This document shows, piece after piece, positions 1 to 5,898 of a DNA stretch of 5,898 bases. The notes beneath the pieces are model-generated. The model had not been told where the DNA came from, did no database searches, and saw only the letters and a list, made by a program, of their open reading frames with translations. How positions within the stretch are numbered: the first letter of the stretch is position 1; every line of letters starts with the position of its first letter. The translations under genes and the position numbers were made by a program. Origin of the DNA: Clostridiales bacterium (GTDB lineage: Bacteria; Bacillota; Clostridia; Tissierellales; Dethiosulfatibacteraceae). The stretch is taken from NCBI GenBank assembly GCA_003539375.1, contig DPPH01000060.1:1-5898 (forward strand). Reading direction: 5' to 3'.

Positions 1-410
1 CCCACAATAATCAATAATGCAATGAATAGCAGCACCGTATACAAGATGTACTTATCTCTTATAAATCCGGAAATATTTACATTAAGAGTGCCCATTGTTT
101 CATCCAACATAAGTAGGACAGCATCTCCCTCTCTAACTCTAATATTAAAGAATTCCATACCACCTAGGTTGTTTTCAACAATAAACTCTTTGTCTTTATA
201 TTCTCCTTCTTTAACCAGTACCTTAACCACCTGTCTGCCCTGTATTGGAGATGATTCATCCGCTCCCAAATCTTCAGCATCCATATCAGCTATAACTTCG
301 ATAACTTCTCCTCTGACTGTAGTTAGACCTTCTGCACCTCCTGTATTACCATAAGCTGTAATCGATGTTAAAATAATTATTGCAAGTATAATCAGTATTA
401 TTTTTCTCAT
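1..410 (-). CDS. YibE/F family membrane protein, N-terminal part (runs off the left edge)
   Basis: The gene reads leftward from an ATG at 410-408 and stays open for 136 codons to the window edge, so the C-terminus is missing. Residues 1-20 are a hydrophobic signal or membrane anchor (MRKIILIILAIIILTSITAY). Residues about 30-115 form a beta-rich, non-cytoplasmic-looking domain with the pattern RGEVIEVI (33-40), VVKVLVKEGEYKDKEFIVEN (61-80) and VREGDAVLL (92-100). A second hydrophobic segment starts near residue 121, just after the RDKY motif (118-121), and continues off the window. This N-terminal layout is what I recognise as the YibE/F family, multi-pass membrane proteins of unknown biochemical role. 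The start lies 2 bp past the stop of the upstream hydrolase gene and has only a weak purine-rich Shine-Dalgarno sequence, which suggests a shared transcript and translational coupling. The family call is from memory of the pattern; the frame and topology are read directly. Confidence 0.8.
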   Translation of the reverse strand, partial: MRKIILIILAIIILTSITAYGNTGGAEGLTTVRGEVIEVIADMDAEDLGADESSPIQGRQVVKVLVKEGEYKDKEFIVENNLGGMEFFNIRVREGDAVLLMLDETMGTLNVNISGFIRDKYILYTVLLFIALLIIV

Positions 411-412
411 TT

Positions 413-1090
413 TTAAAACTCTATAGAATCACCGAAGTTAATGATTTTAACTTCAGCATTCCTTACCTTGTTTTTAAATTCATTAACATCGGCTTTGATA
501 ACGTCAAAAGTATTATAATGCATAGGTATAACAACTTTAGGTTGAATAAATTCAACGGCTTTTACAGCATCATCAATATCCATAGTGTAGTTCCCACCTA
601 TAGGTATTAAAGCTACATCAACATTATCTTCAGCTAAAAGCTTCATATCCATTGTAAGCCCTGTATCTCCTGCATGATACAAGATAATATCGTCAAAGTA
701 AAATAAAAATCCTCCTGGATTTCCTCCGTCATAGGTTTTATCTCCTATTTGTATACCTGAGCCGTGCAACGCAGGAGTCATTTTTAATTTACCAAAGTCA
801 AACTTTGTTCTCCCTCCTATATGCATTGTATGAACTTTCAATCCTTGATTAGATAAGTATCTTCCTATTTCTGCATTACATATTATCAATGGTTTATCTC
901 TTTTAGCCAATTCAACAGTATCTCCTATGTGATCACCATGACCGTGGGTTACAAAAATATGAGTAAGTTTAGGAATATCATCAATAGTTTTATTACATGA
1001 AGAATTTCCCTTTATAAAAGGATCCACTATTCCTGTAAAGCCTTCCTTTTCTATTAAAAAAACTGAATGACCATAGTATGTAAGTTTCAT
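413..1090 (-). CDS. UPF0173-type metal-dependent hydrolase (metallo-beta-lactamase fold)
   Basis: This is a complete 225-residue protein, close to the usual length of the UPF0173 family (Bacillus subtilis YtkL type). It shows the full metal-binding set of the metallo-beta-lactamase fold: D23 in VDPF, the THGHGDH motif (H49, H51, D53, H54), H109 in PALHGSG, D142 in YHAGDTG (139-HAGD), and H191 in IPMHYNTF. It should therefore bind two metal ions, usually zinc, and hydrolyse a phosphoester or ester substrate in the cytoplasm. The physiological substrate of UPF0173 proteins is not established. There is no signal peptide or membrane segment. The start is fixed by an AAGGAG ribosome binding site 7 bp upstream and by the conserved MKLTYYGHS beginning. 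It is the first gene of a leftward pair with the YibE/F gene. Nothing looks broken. Confidence 0.93.
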   Translation of the reverse strand: MKLTYYGHSVFLIEKEGFTGIVDPFIKGNSSCNKTIDDIPKLTHIFVTHGHGDHIGDTVELAKRDKPLIICNAEIGRYLSNQGLKVHTMHIGGRTKFDFGKLKMTPALHGSGIQIGDKTYDGGNPGGFLFYFDDIILYHAGDTGLTMDMKLLAEDNVDVALIPIGGNYTMDIDDAVKAVEFIQPKVVIPMHYNTFDVIKADVNEFKNKVRNAEVKIINFGDSIEF

Positions 1091-1096
1091 AATATC

Positions 1097-1103
1097 ACTC
1101 CTT
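1097..1103 (-). promoter_or_regulatory. Ribosome binding site of the UPF0173 hydrolase gene
   Basis: On the minus strand AAGGAGT lies about 7 bp upstream of the ATG at 1090-1088. It is a near-perfect match to the anti-Shine-Dalgarno sequence and supports this start over any internal one. Confidence 0.85.
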
Positions 1104-1123
1104 ATTTTTTATTCTACTTTTTA

Positions 1124-1134
1124 ATTATATTATA
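1124..1134 (-). promoter_or_regulatory. Candidate -10 region of the leftward (hydrolase - YibE/F) promoter
   Basis: The minus strand carries two overlapping TATAAT hexamers (1129-1134 and 1124-1129), about 35-45 bp upstream of the hydrolase start codon. No convincing -35 hexamer sits 16-18 bp further upstream. In such AT-rich DNA a TATAAT can occur by chance, so this is a position-based inference. Confidence 0.4.
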
Positions 1135-1185
1135 AAACAATTATTAAATAAACCTTAAATCCACTAGTTTACATAAATAAATTAA

Positions 1186-1213
1186 TTGATTTTTAATATT
1201 TTTTTGTTATAAT
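1186..1213 (+). promoter_or_regulatory. Sigma-A-like promoter with extended -10 for the large Fe-S ATPase gene
   Basis: The -35 candidate is TTGATT (1186-1191), followed by a 16-bp spacer and a perfect -10 TATAAT (1208-1213). A TG one base before the -10 (1205-1206) makes it an extended -10 element. Transcription would start near 1220, giving a leader of about 25 nt, too short for a riboswitch. I see no clear operator palindrome overlapping it. Confidence 0.65.
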
Positions 1214-1234
1214 TATTTTAAGTCTCTAATCTCT

Positions 1235-1241
1235 GGAGGTG
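1235..1241 (+). promoter_or_regulatory. Ribosome binding site of the large Fe-S ATPase gene
   Basis: GGAGGTG ends 4 bp before the ATG at 1246, with GGAGG 6 bp away. It is a strong, well-spaced Shine-Dalgarno sequence that decides the start. The protein then enters its first ATP-binding motif (GLDIGSTTVK, residues 8-17) after only seven residues, as expected for the family. Confidence 0.9.
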
Positions 1242-1245
1242 TATT

Positions 1246-4200
1246 ATGAACAATATTTATAATATTGGATTAGATATAGGTTCTACTACTGTAAAGATAG
1301 TAGTGTTAAATAACCAAAATAACATAATTTATAAAGAGTATAAAAGACATTATTCAAATGTAAGAGAAGCTGTCTTTAATATGCTTTTAGATTCGAAGAC
1401 CAAAATTGGAAATAATAAAACTAAAATAAACGTAACAGGTTCTGGTGCAGTTGATATTTCAAATGCATTTAATATTCCCTTTATTCAAGAAGTTGCTGCC
1501 GGTACTACCGCAATAGAAGAAATAATTCCTGAAACCGATGTTGCAATAGAACTAGGGGGAGAAGATGCTAAAATTACTTATGTTTCAGGACAATTAGAAC
1601 AAAGAATGAATGGTTCCTGTGCTGGAGGTACTGGTGCCTTTATTGACCAGATGGCAATATTGTTAGAAACTGATGCCTTTGGTTTAAATGAGCTATCAAA
1701 AGATCACGATACAATATACCCTATTGCATCAAGGTGTGGAGTTTTTGCCAAAACAGATATACAACCGCTCTTAAATGAAGGGGCAAGCAAAGAAAATATT
1801 GCCGCTTCGGTTTTTCAAGCTGTTGTAAATCAAACAATAAGTGGTCTAGCCCAAGGCAGACCTATAAAAGGTAATGTAGCATTTTTAGGTGGTCCTTTAA
1901 CTTTTCTTTCTCAATTAAGAGAAAGATTTATTGATACCTTAAATTTAAATGATGATGAAGTTATCTTTCCTGATAATTCTCAATACTTTGTAGCCCTAGG
2001 TGCAGCATTAAATTCAAAAGATTCAAAAATTATAAATTTTAATGATTTAATTAAAAGAATAAATGACAAAAACAATGAACCGGTTCATAGAAAGAAAGAG
2101 CTGGATCCTTTATTCGAAAATCAAAAAGAATATGATGATTTTATAAATAGACATGATAAAGCAAAAGTAAAAAGAGGTAGTATTGAAGATTATAAAGGTA
2201 AAGTCTTTTTAGGTATTGATGCAGGATCAACAACTACCAAAGTTGCTTTGATAGATGAAGACAGCAGGTTGCTTTACTCTTTCTACGGTAATAATAGAGG
2301 AAATCCTTTAAAATCTGTGGTGAATGCTTTAAAAGATATGTACACTAAATTGCATGATGATATAACTATTGGCAAAACTACAGTTACAGGATATGGTGAA
2401 CATCTAATAAAATCAGCACTAAGGGTAGATATCGGAGAAATTGAAACTATATCTCATTACAAGGCTGCAGATTATTTTGCAGATGGTGTAGATTTTGTCT
2501 TAGATATTGGCGGACAGGATATGAAAAGTTTAAAGATAAAGAATGGGGTAATCGACTCTGTAATGCTTAATGAAGCTTGTTCTTCAGGATGTGGCTCCTT
2601 TATTGAAACTTTTGCTAAATCTCTAAACCTAGATGTTGAAACCTTTGCTAAAAATAGTTATTTTTCACAGCATCCAGTTGACCTAGGTACTAGATGTACT
2701 GTATTTATGAATTCTAAAGTTAAACAAGCCCAAAGAGAAGGAGCAACCGTTTCAGATATTGCAGCTGGAATTTCTGTTTCAGTAATTAAAAATGCTCTTT
2801 TCAAAGTTATTAGATTAAAATCTTTTGATGATTTAGGGGATAAAGTTGTAGTTCAAGGTGGTACTTTTTACAACAATGCAGTCTTAAGAGCTTTCGAACA
2901 ATTAACTAGTAAAGAAGCAATTCGTCCCGATATCGCCGGTATCATGGGTGCTTTTGGTGCAGCAATAATCTCCAAAGAAAGATATATTAAAGGAAAATCT
3001 ACCATATTAAGTAATTCAGAATTAAATACATTTAAAGTAGACAATCATATGGAAAGATGTGGAAAGTGCGGCAATAACTGTCTACTTACAATCAGTAAAT
3101 TTAGTGATGGAAGATATTTTGTATCAGGAAATAGATGTGAAAAAGGTGCTGAAGAATATAGCCTGTCATCACAAAATAAAAATTTAGATGAAATACCAAA
3201 CTTATATGATTACAAATATAAAGAGGTCTTTAATTACAAATCTCCTTCAATAAAGGATTCTCCTAAGGGATTAATAGGTATCCCTAGGGTACTAAATATG
3301 TATGAAGACTATCCTTTTTGGTTTACTTTTTTAACTGAACTAGGATATAAAGTTGTTTTATCAGGTCACTCTACTAAAAGAATTTACGAGCTTGGTATAA
3401 ATACAATTCCTTCAGAATCTGTATGCTATCCTGGAAAGATAGCCCACGGTCACATTGAAGATTTATTGAATAAGAATATCAAGAAAATATTTTATCCTTG
3501 TATTCCATACAATATCAAAGAAGATGAGGATTCGGGTAATCATTACAACTGCCCTGTTGTTACATCATATCCTGAAACTATAAACTCTAATTTTGATTTT
3601 GAAAATTTAGGTGTGGAATTCTTAAAACCTTTTGTTAACTTAAATGATAAAAGTTTAATGGCCAAAAAACTTTATAGCGAAATGAACAAAGAAGGTTTTA
3701 ACTTTAAAGAAATTAAAAATGCAGTTGAAAAAGGCTACGAAGAACTACTTAACTACAGAGAAAAAGTAAAAAGAAAAGGTGAAGAAGCCTTAAAATATAT
3801 CGAAAATAGTGATAAAAAGGGTATTGTACTAGCTGGTAGACCTTATCATGTAGATCCTGAAATAAACCACGGTATACCGGAAATGATACAATCTTATGGA
3901 TTTGTAGTATTATCAGAAGATTCTATTTCTCATTTAGATAATCCAGAGCGACCACTTAGGGTTATCGATCAATGGAGCTACCATACTAGATTATATTCAT
4001 CTGCTTCTTTTGTTTGTAAGCATAAAGATTTAGAACTTGTTCAGCTTAACTCCTTTGGATGTGGATTAGATGCTGTAACTACAGACCAAGTAAGTGAAAT
4101 TTTAGAAAAGCACAATAAAATTTACACCCTAATTAAAATAGATGAGATAAATAACTTAGGTGCAGTAAGAATAAGAATCAGGTCTCTAATAGCTGCTATG

Positions 4201-5529
4201 AAAGAGCGAGACAACAAAAATTTCAAATTCAATAATAACATTGATAATGATAATAGAGCAGTATTTACTAAAAAAATGAAAGAAGAATATACCATACTAG
4301 CACCTCAAATGTCTCCAATACACTTTCAGTTTTTTAAAGCAGCAGCCAAAAGAAGTGGTTATAATATAGAAGTATTACCTTCTGTAGACAAAGAAGCAGT
4401 AAATGAAGGTTTAAAGTGTGTAAATAACGATGCATGCTATCCTTCTATCATTACAACTGGTCAAATGATAAAAGCACTTAAATCTGGAAAATACGATTTA
4501 AATAAAACTGCTCTTATAATGTCTCAAACCGGGGGAGGATGCCGGGCAACAAATTATATAGCCTTTATAAGAAAAGCTCTAAAAGATAATGGATTTGAAC
4601 ATGTACCAGTCATTTCTTTAAATGCCGTAGGTTTAGAAAGACATCCTGGATTTAAAATAACTCCAAAGCTACTCCACAACTTATTAATGGGTATAATTTA
4701 TGGGGATGTTTTTATGAAAGTTCTTTATAAAACAAGACCTTATGAAAAAATCAAAGGTTCTGCAGACAAACTTTACAACTATTGGGTTGACGTATGCAAA
4801 GAAACTTTAGAAAAAGGTGGCTTTAACGATTTTAAAGATAATTTAAAAAACATAATAAAAGACTTCGATAATCTAGAAATAGACGACAGTATTAAAAAAC
4901 CTAAAGTTGGTATTGTAGGGGAAATATTAGTTAAATATCATCCAACTGCAAACAACGACATAGTAACTCTTTTGGAAAAGGAAGGTGCAGAAGCAGTAGT
5001 TCCAGAGTTACTAGACTTCTTCTCTTATTCAGCATACAATACAGTAATCAAGCATAAAGATATGATAAAAACTAATTTGAAGGGTTCGATATTATCTTCT
5101 GGAGCAGTTAAACTTCTTGACTACTATAGAAAAGAAGCTGTAGAAGCTTTTAAAAATAGCAAAAGATTTTTACCGCCTCATAATATTAAAGATCTCGCTA
5201 ACAAAGCTAAAGAACATTTATCTTTAGGAAACCAAACAGGAGAAGGTTGGTTTTTAACTGCCGAAATGGTGTCTCTTCTTGAAGAAGGTGTTAATAATAT
5301 ATTATGTCTTCAACCTTTCGCATGTTTGCCAAATCACATTACTGGTAAAGGTATGATCAAGGGATTGAAAAGGGCTTATCCAAAGGCAAATATAGCCCCT
5401 ATCGATTACGATCCCGGTGCAAGTGAAGTTAATCAGATTAATAGGATTAAATTGATGCTAACATCAGCATTTAAAAATTTAGATCCCGAGGCAGAGCCTG
5501 AGTTAGACGGTGAAGCAATCAACATATAA
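1246..5529 (+). CDS. Giant 2-hydroxyacyl-CoA dehydratase activase-related protein: tandem BadF/BcrA-type ATPases fused to two HgdB-like Fe-S units (DUF2229 family)
   Basis: This 1427-residue cytoplasmic protein has no signal peptide or membrane segment. Domains in order: ASKHA ATPase 1 (about 5-257; GLDIGSTTVK at 8-17, IELGGEDAK at 101-109, C125 in GSCAGGTG, C164 in SRCGVF); ASKHA ATPase 2 (about 321-577; GIDAGSTTTK at 323-332, LDIGGQDMK at 419-427, C445 in NEACSSGCG, C484 in GTRCTVF); a cysteine linker (C605, C608, C612, C631); HgdB-like/DUF2229 unit A (about 674-965; C727, C752, C939); unit B (about 1012-1410; C1064, C1099, C1360). In this superfamily an ATP-hydrolysing [4Fe-4S] activator (HgdC type) drives a low-potential electron into an iron-sulfur acceptor: a 2-hydroxyacyl-CoA dehydratase, benzoyl-CoA reductase or double-cubane cluster protein. 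Here both parts are in one chain. The length and order match a known but poorly characterised clostridial family usually named activase-related. The gene has its own promoter, strong ribosome binding site and terminator, so it is probably monocistronic. No substrate gene lies beside it, so the acceptor is unknown. The frame is intact. Confidence 0.9.
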   Translation: MNNIYNIGLDIGSTTVKIVVLNNQNNIIYKEYKRHYSNVREAVFNMLLDSKTKIGNNKTKINVTGSGAVDISNAFNIPFIQEVAAGTTAIEEIIPETDVAIELGGEDAKITYVSGQLEQRMNGSCAGGTGAFIDQMAILLETDAFGLNELSKDHDTIYPIASRCGVFAKTDIQPLLNEGASKENIAASVFQAVVNQTISGLAQGRPIKGNVAFLGGPLTFLSQLRERFIDTLNLNDDEVIFPDNSQYFVALGAALNSKDSKIINFNDLIKRINDKNNEPVHRKKELDPLFENQKEYDDFINRHDKAKVKRGSIEDYKGKVFLGIDAGSTTTKVALIDEDSRLLYSFYGNNRGNPLKSVVNALKDMYTKLHDDITIGKTTVTGYGEHLIKSALRVDIGEIETISHYKAADYFADGVDFVLDIGGQDMKSLKIKNGVIDSVMLNEACSSGCGSFIETFAKSLNLDVETFAKNSYFSQHPVDLGTRCTVFMNSKVKQAQREGATVSDIAAGISVSVIKNALFKVIRLKSFDDLGDKVVVQGGTFYNNAVLRAFEQLTSKEAIRPDIAGIMGAFGAAIISKERYIKGKSTILSNSELNTFKVDNHMERCGKCGNNCLLTISKFSDGRYFVSGNRCEKGAEEYSLSSQNKNLDEIPNLYDYKYKEVFNYKSPSIKDSPKGLIGIPRVLNMYEDYPFWFTFLTELGYKVVLSGHSTKRIYELGINTIPSESVCYPGKIAHGHIEDLLNKNIKKIFYPCIPYNIKEDEDSGNHYNCPVVTSYPETINSNFDFENLGVEFLKPFVNLNDKSLMAKKLYSEMNKEGFNFKEIKNAVEKGYEELLNYREKVKRKGEEALKYIENSDKKGIVLAGRPYHVDPEINHGIPEMIQSYGFVVLSEDSISHLDNPERPLRVIDQWSYHTRLYSSASFVCKHKDLELVQLNSFGCGLDAVTTDQVSEILEKHNKIYTLIKIDEINNLGAVRIRIRSLIAAMKERDNKNFKFNNNIDNDNRAVFTKKMKEEYTILAPQMSPIHFQFFKAAAKRSGYNIEVLPSVDKEAVNEGLKCVNNDACYPSIITTGQMIKALKSGKYDLNKTALIMSQTGGGCRATNYIAFIRKALKDNGFEHVPVISLNAVGLERHPGFKITPKLLHNLLMGIIYGDVFMKVLYKTRPYEKIKGSADKLYNYWVDVCKETLEKGGFNDFKDNLKNIIKDFDNLEIDDSIKKPKVGIVGEILVKYHPTANNDIVTLLEKEGAEAVVPELLDFFSYSAYNTVIKHKDMIKTNLKGSILSSGAVKLLDYYRKEAVEAFKNSKRFLPPHNIKDLANKAKEHLSLGNQTGEGWFLTAEMVSLLEEGVNNILCLQPFACLPNHITGKGMIKGLKRAYPKANIAPIDYDPGASEVNQINRIKLMLTSAFKNLDPEAEPELDGEAINI

Positions 5530-5533
5530 CCAT

Positions 5534-5559
5534 AAATAAGCCCTGAAAAGGGCTTATTT
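5534..5559 (+). terminator. Intrinsic terminator of the large Fe-S ATPase gene
   Basis: A perfect 10-bp stem (AAATAAGCCC, 5534-5543, with GGGCTTATTT, 5550-5559) closes a 6-nt TGAAAA loop, starting 5 bp after the stop codon. The 3' arm ends in a T-rich tail (TTATTTTA). The 5' flank is equally A-rich, so the hairpin could also stop leftward transcription coming from the transposase side. Confidence 0.85.
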
Positions 5560-5602
5560 TATGTCAACCGTATGAGAAAATGTCCTAAAAAAATGAAAAC
5601 AT

Positions 5603-5623
5603 AAGCACTGAAAAACAATGCTT
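5603..5623. repeat. Small hairpin within the presumed insertion sequence end
   Basis: AAGCA (5603-5607) pairs with TGCTT (5619-5623). After one mismatch, TG (5609-5610) pairs with CA (5616-5617) around an AAAAA loop. The segment that follows, ATGCTTTAAAATAAAG (5618-5633), recurs almost unchanged at 5712-5726 after the second, stronger hairpin. Read on the minus strand it could act as a weak terminator for the transposase transcript. Confidence 0.5.
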
Positions 5624-5650
5624 TAAAATAAAGATATATTTATTCCACGA

Positions 5651-5757
5651 CCTCTTGACGTTGAGCCTCTGATGATATGTAAAAAGCATCCGAAGCATCA
5701 CAAGAAAAGTGATGCTTTAAAAAAAGTATGACATATCATCTACTCAACATAAAGAGG
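5651..5757. repeat. Long imperfect inverted repeat (about 107 bp hairpin) downstream of the transposase
   Basis: Three paired blocks stack in order: CCTCTT (5651-5656) with AAGAGG (5752-5757); GTTGAG (5660-5665) with CTCAAC (5743-5748); GATGATATGT (5671-5680) with ACATATCATC (5731-5740). Internal loops of 3x3 and 5x2 nt separate them. Inside, a perfect 9-bp stem, AAGCATCAC (5693-5701) with GTGATGCTT (5709-5717), closes an AAGAAAA loop. A competing partner, AAAGCATC (5683-5690), could pair instead with GATGCTTT (5711-5718), giving two mutually exclusive apical folds. It contains no gene. Possible roles are a transposase-transcript terminator, a structured RNA of the element, or a nested repeat. 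The sequence does not decide between them. Confidence 0.7.
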
Positions 5758-5772
5758 CTTTCGCGGCATAAA

Positions 5773-5898
5773 CTAGGTGTTAAAAATAGCAGCTTGAGAA
5801 TTAGCAACAGTATCAAAAGAATAATCGAAATGTTTTTGACTCTCAACAAATTTACAAAAGGAATCTCTTTTCCAAGGATGACTCATAGGAGGAACATA
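5773..5898 (-). CDS. DDE-type transposase, C-terminal 41 residues (runs off the right edge)
   Basis: The frame enters from the right edge and ends at a TAG (5775-5773). The 41 visible residues begin YVPPMSHPWKRDSFCKF (1-17), then ESQKHFDY (19-26), ending AAIFNT. The PPMSHPWKR-SF-KF pattern with QKH shortly after resembles the C-terminal tail of integrase-core (rve/DDE) transposases of the ISNCY / IS1202-like and IS481-like groups. This is recognition from memory on a short tail with no catalytic residues in view, so the family is tentative. Support comes from the adjoining repeat-rich noncoding DNA and the position behind a terminator. It is probably the only gene of the element. It could also be the end of an unrelated protein. 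Confidence 0.55.
   Translation of the reverse strand, partial: YVPPMSHPWKRDSFCKFVESQKHFDYSFDTVANSQAAIFNT

Larger units (their letters stand above)
5562..5898 (-). mobile_element. Probable insertion sequence, one end plus the transposase 3' end (continues past the right edge)
   Basis: The C-terminus of a DDE-type transposase reads leftward from the right edge to 5773. About 210 bp of AT-rich noncoding DNA separates it from the terminator of the neighbouring gene. The likely outer end begins TGTCAACCG at 5562. A second TGTC step lies 19 bp in (5581), on the minus strand reading TAGGACATTTTC, a pattern resembling ends of some DDE elements I recall. The exact boundary, the second end and any target duplication cannot be seen here, so the 5562 limit is an estimate. 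The insertion would sit directly behind the terminator and leave the large gene intact. Confidence 0.5.

Noticed and set aside
22..354. Open frame of 110 codons on the plus strand
   Set aside because: It is antisense to the YibE/F reading frame, has no ribosome binding site, and is a low-complexity Ser/Thr/Pro-rich product typical of a shadow frame.
1202..1221. Possible redox-sensing Rex operator overlapping the promoter (TTGTTATAATTATTTTAA)
   Set aside because: Only the left half resembles TTGTTAA. The right half does not match TTAACAA, and such strings are common in this AT-rich spacer.
5562..5567. TTGACA on the minus strand as a -35 box of a leftward promoter
   Set aside because: No -10 hexamer lies 16-18 bp downstream, where the terminator stem sits, and there is no gene in that direction to drive.
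5660..5748. Integron attC-like site: GTTGAGC and ACTCAAC fit GTTRRRY and RYYYAAC
   Set aside because: The order is reversed on both strands (GTT core first, AAC core last), whereas attC has RYYYAAC first. There is no integrase or cassette array in view.
5776..5898. Reading the 41-residue tail as an IS110/IS1111-type transposase with the adjacent hairpins as a bridge RNA
   Set aside because: The HPWKR tail fits integrase-core DDE transposases better than DEDD/serine-motif IS110 proteins, and there is no sign of paired guide loops matching flanking DNA.
1..5898. CRISPR array, tRNA or rRNA genes, toxin-antitoxin or other defence system
   Set aside because: No regularly spaced repeats, no cloverleaf or rRNA-like stretches, and no small paired frames with ribosome binding sites were seen on either strand.

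Overview
The window comes from an AT-rich, low-GC genome. Strong GGAGG-type ribosome binding sites, sigma-A-like promoters and heavy A/T-ending codon use point to an anaerobic Firmicute of the Clostridia/Tissierellia type. That placement is an inference from composition and gene families, not from a marker gene.

Layout. (1) Positions 1-1090 hold a two-gene leftward unit. A UPF0173-type metallo-beta-lactamase-fold hydrolase (413-1090) is followed after 2 bp by the N-terminal 136 codons of a YibE/F-family membrane protein that runs off the left edge. (2) Positions 1091-1245 are a short divergent intergenic region with a good rightward extended -10 promoter and a plausible leftward one. (3) Positions 1246-5529 are a single very large gene encoding a 1427-residue iron-sulfur protein of the 2-hydroxyacyl-CoA dehydratase activase / DUF2229 / double-cubane-cluster-protein superfamily. 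(4) Positions 5534-5559 form a strong terminator hairpin. (5) From about 5562 to the right edge lies what looks like one end of an insertion sequence: an AT-rich noncoding stretch of about 210 bp containing a long imperfect hairpin, then the last 41 codons of a leftward DDE-type transposase.

The main interest is the 1427-residue protein. Its architecture can be read from the sequence as two successive duplications. Two tandem ASKHA ATPase domains each keep a cysteine pair with identical 39-residue spacing (C125/C164 and C445/C484), so the chain can build within itself the bridging [4Fe-4S] cluster that classical activators build by homodimerising. A four-cysteine linker follows. Then come two divergent HgdB-like units with three cysteines at matching places (C727/C752/C939 and C1064/C1099/C1360). 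One polypeptide therefore appears to carry both the ATP-driven low-potential electron donor and a two-cluster acceptor. The family is already known and its substrate is not. No CoA-transferase, acyl-CoA dehydrogenase or ferredoxin gene is visible nearby, so context gives no substrate.

The left-hand genes are ordinary housekeeping or transport genes with no evident functional link to the large protein. I see no CRISPR array, tRNA, rRNA, known riboswitch or defence system in the window.
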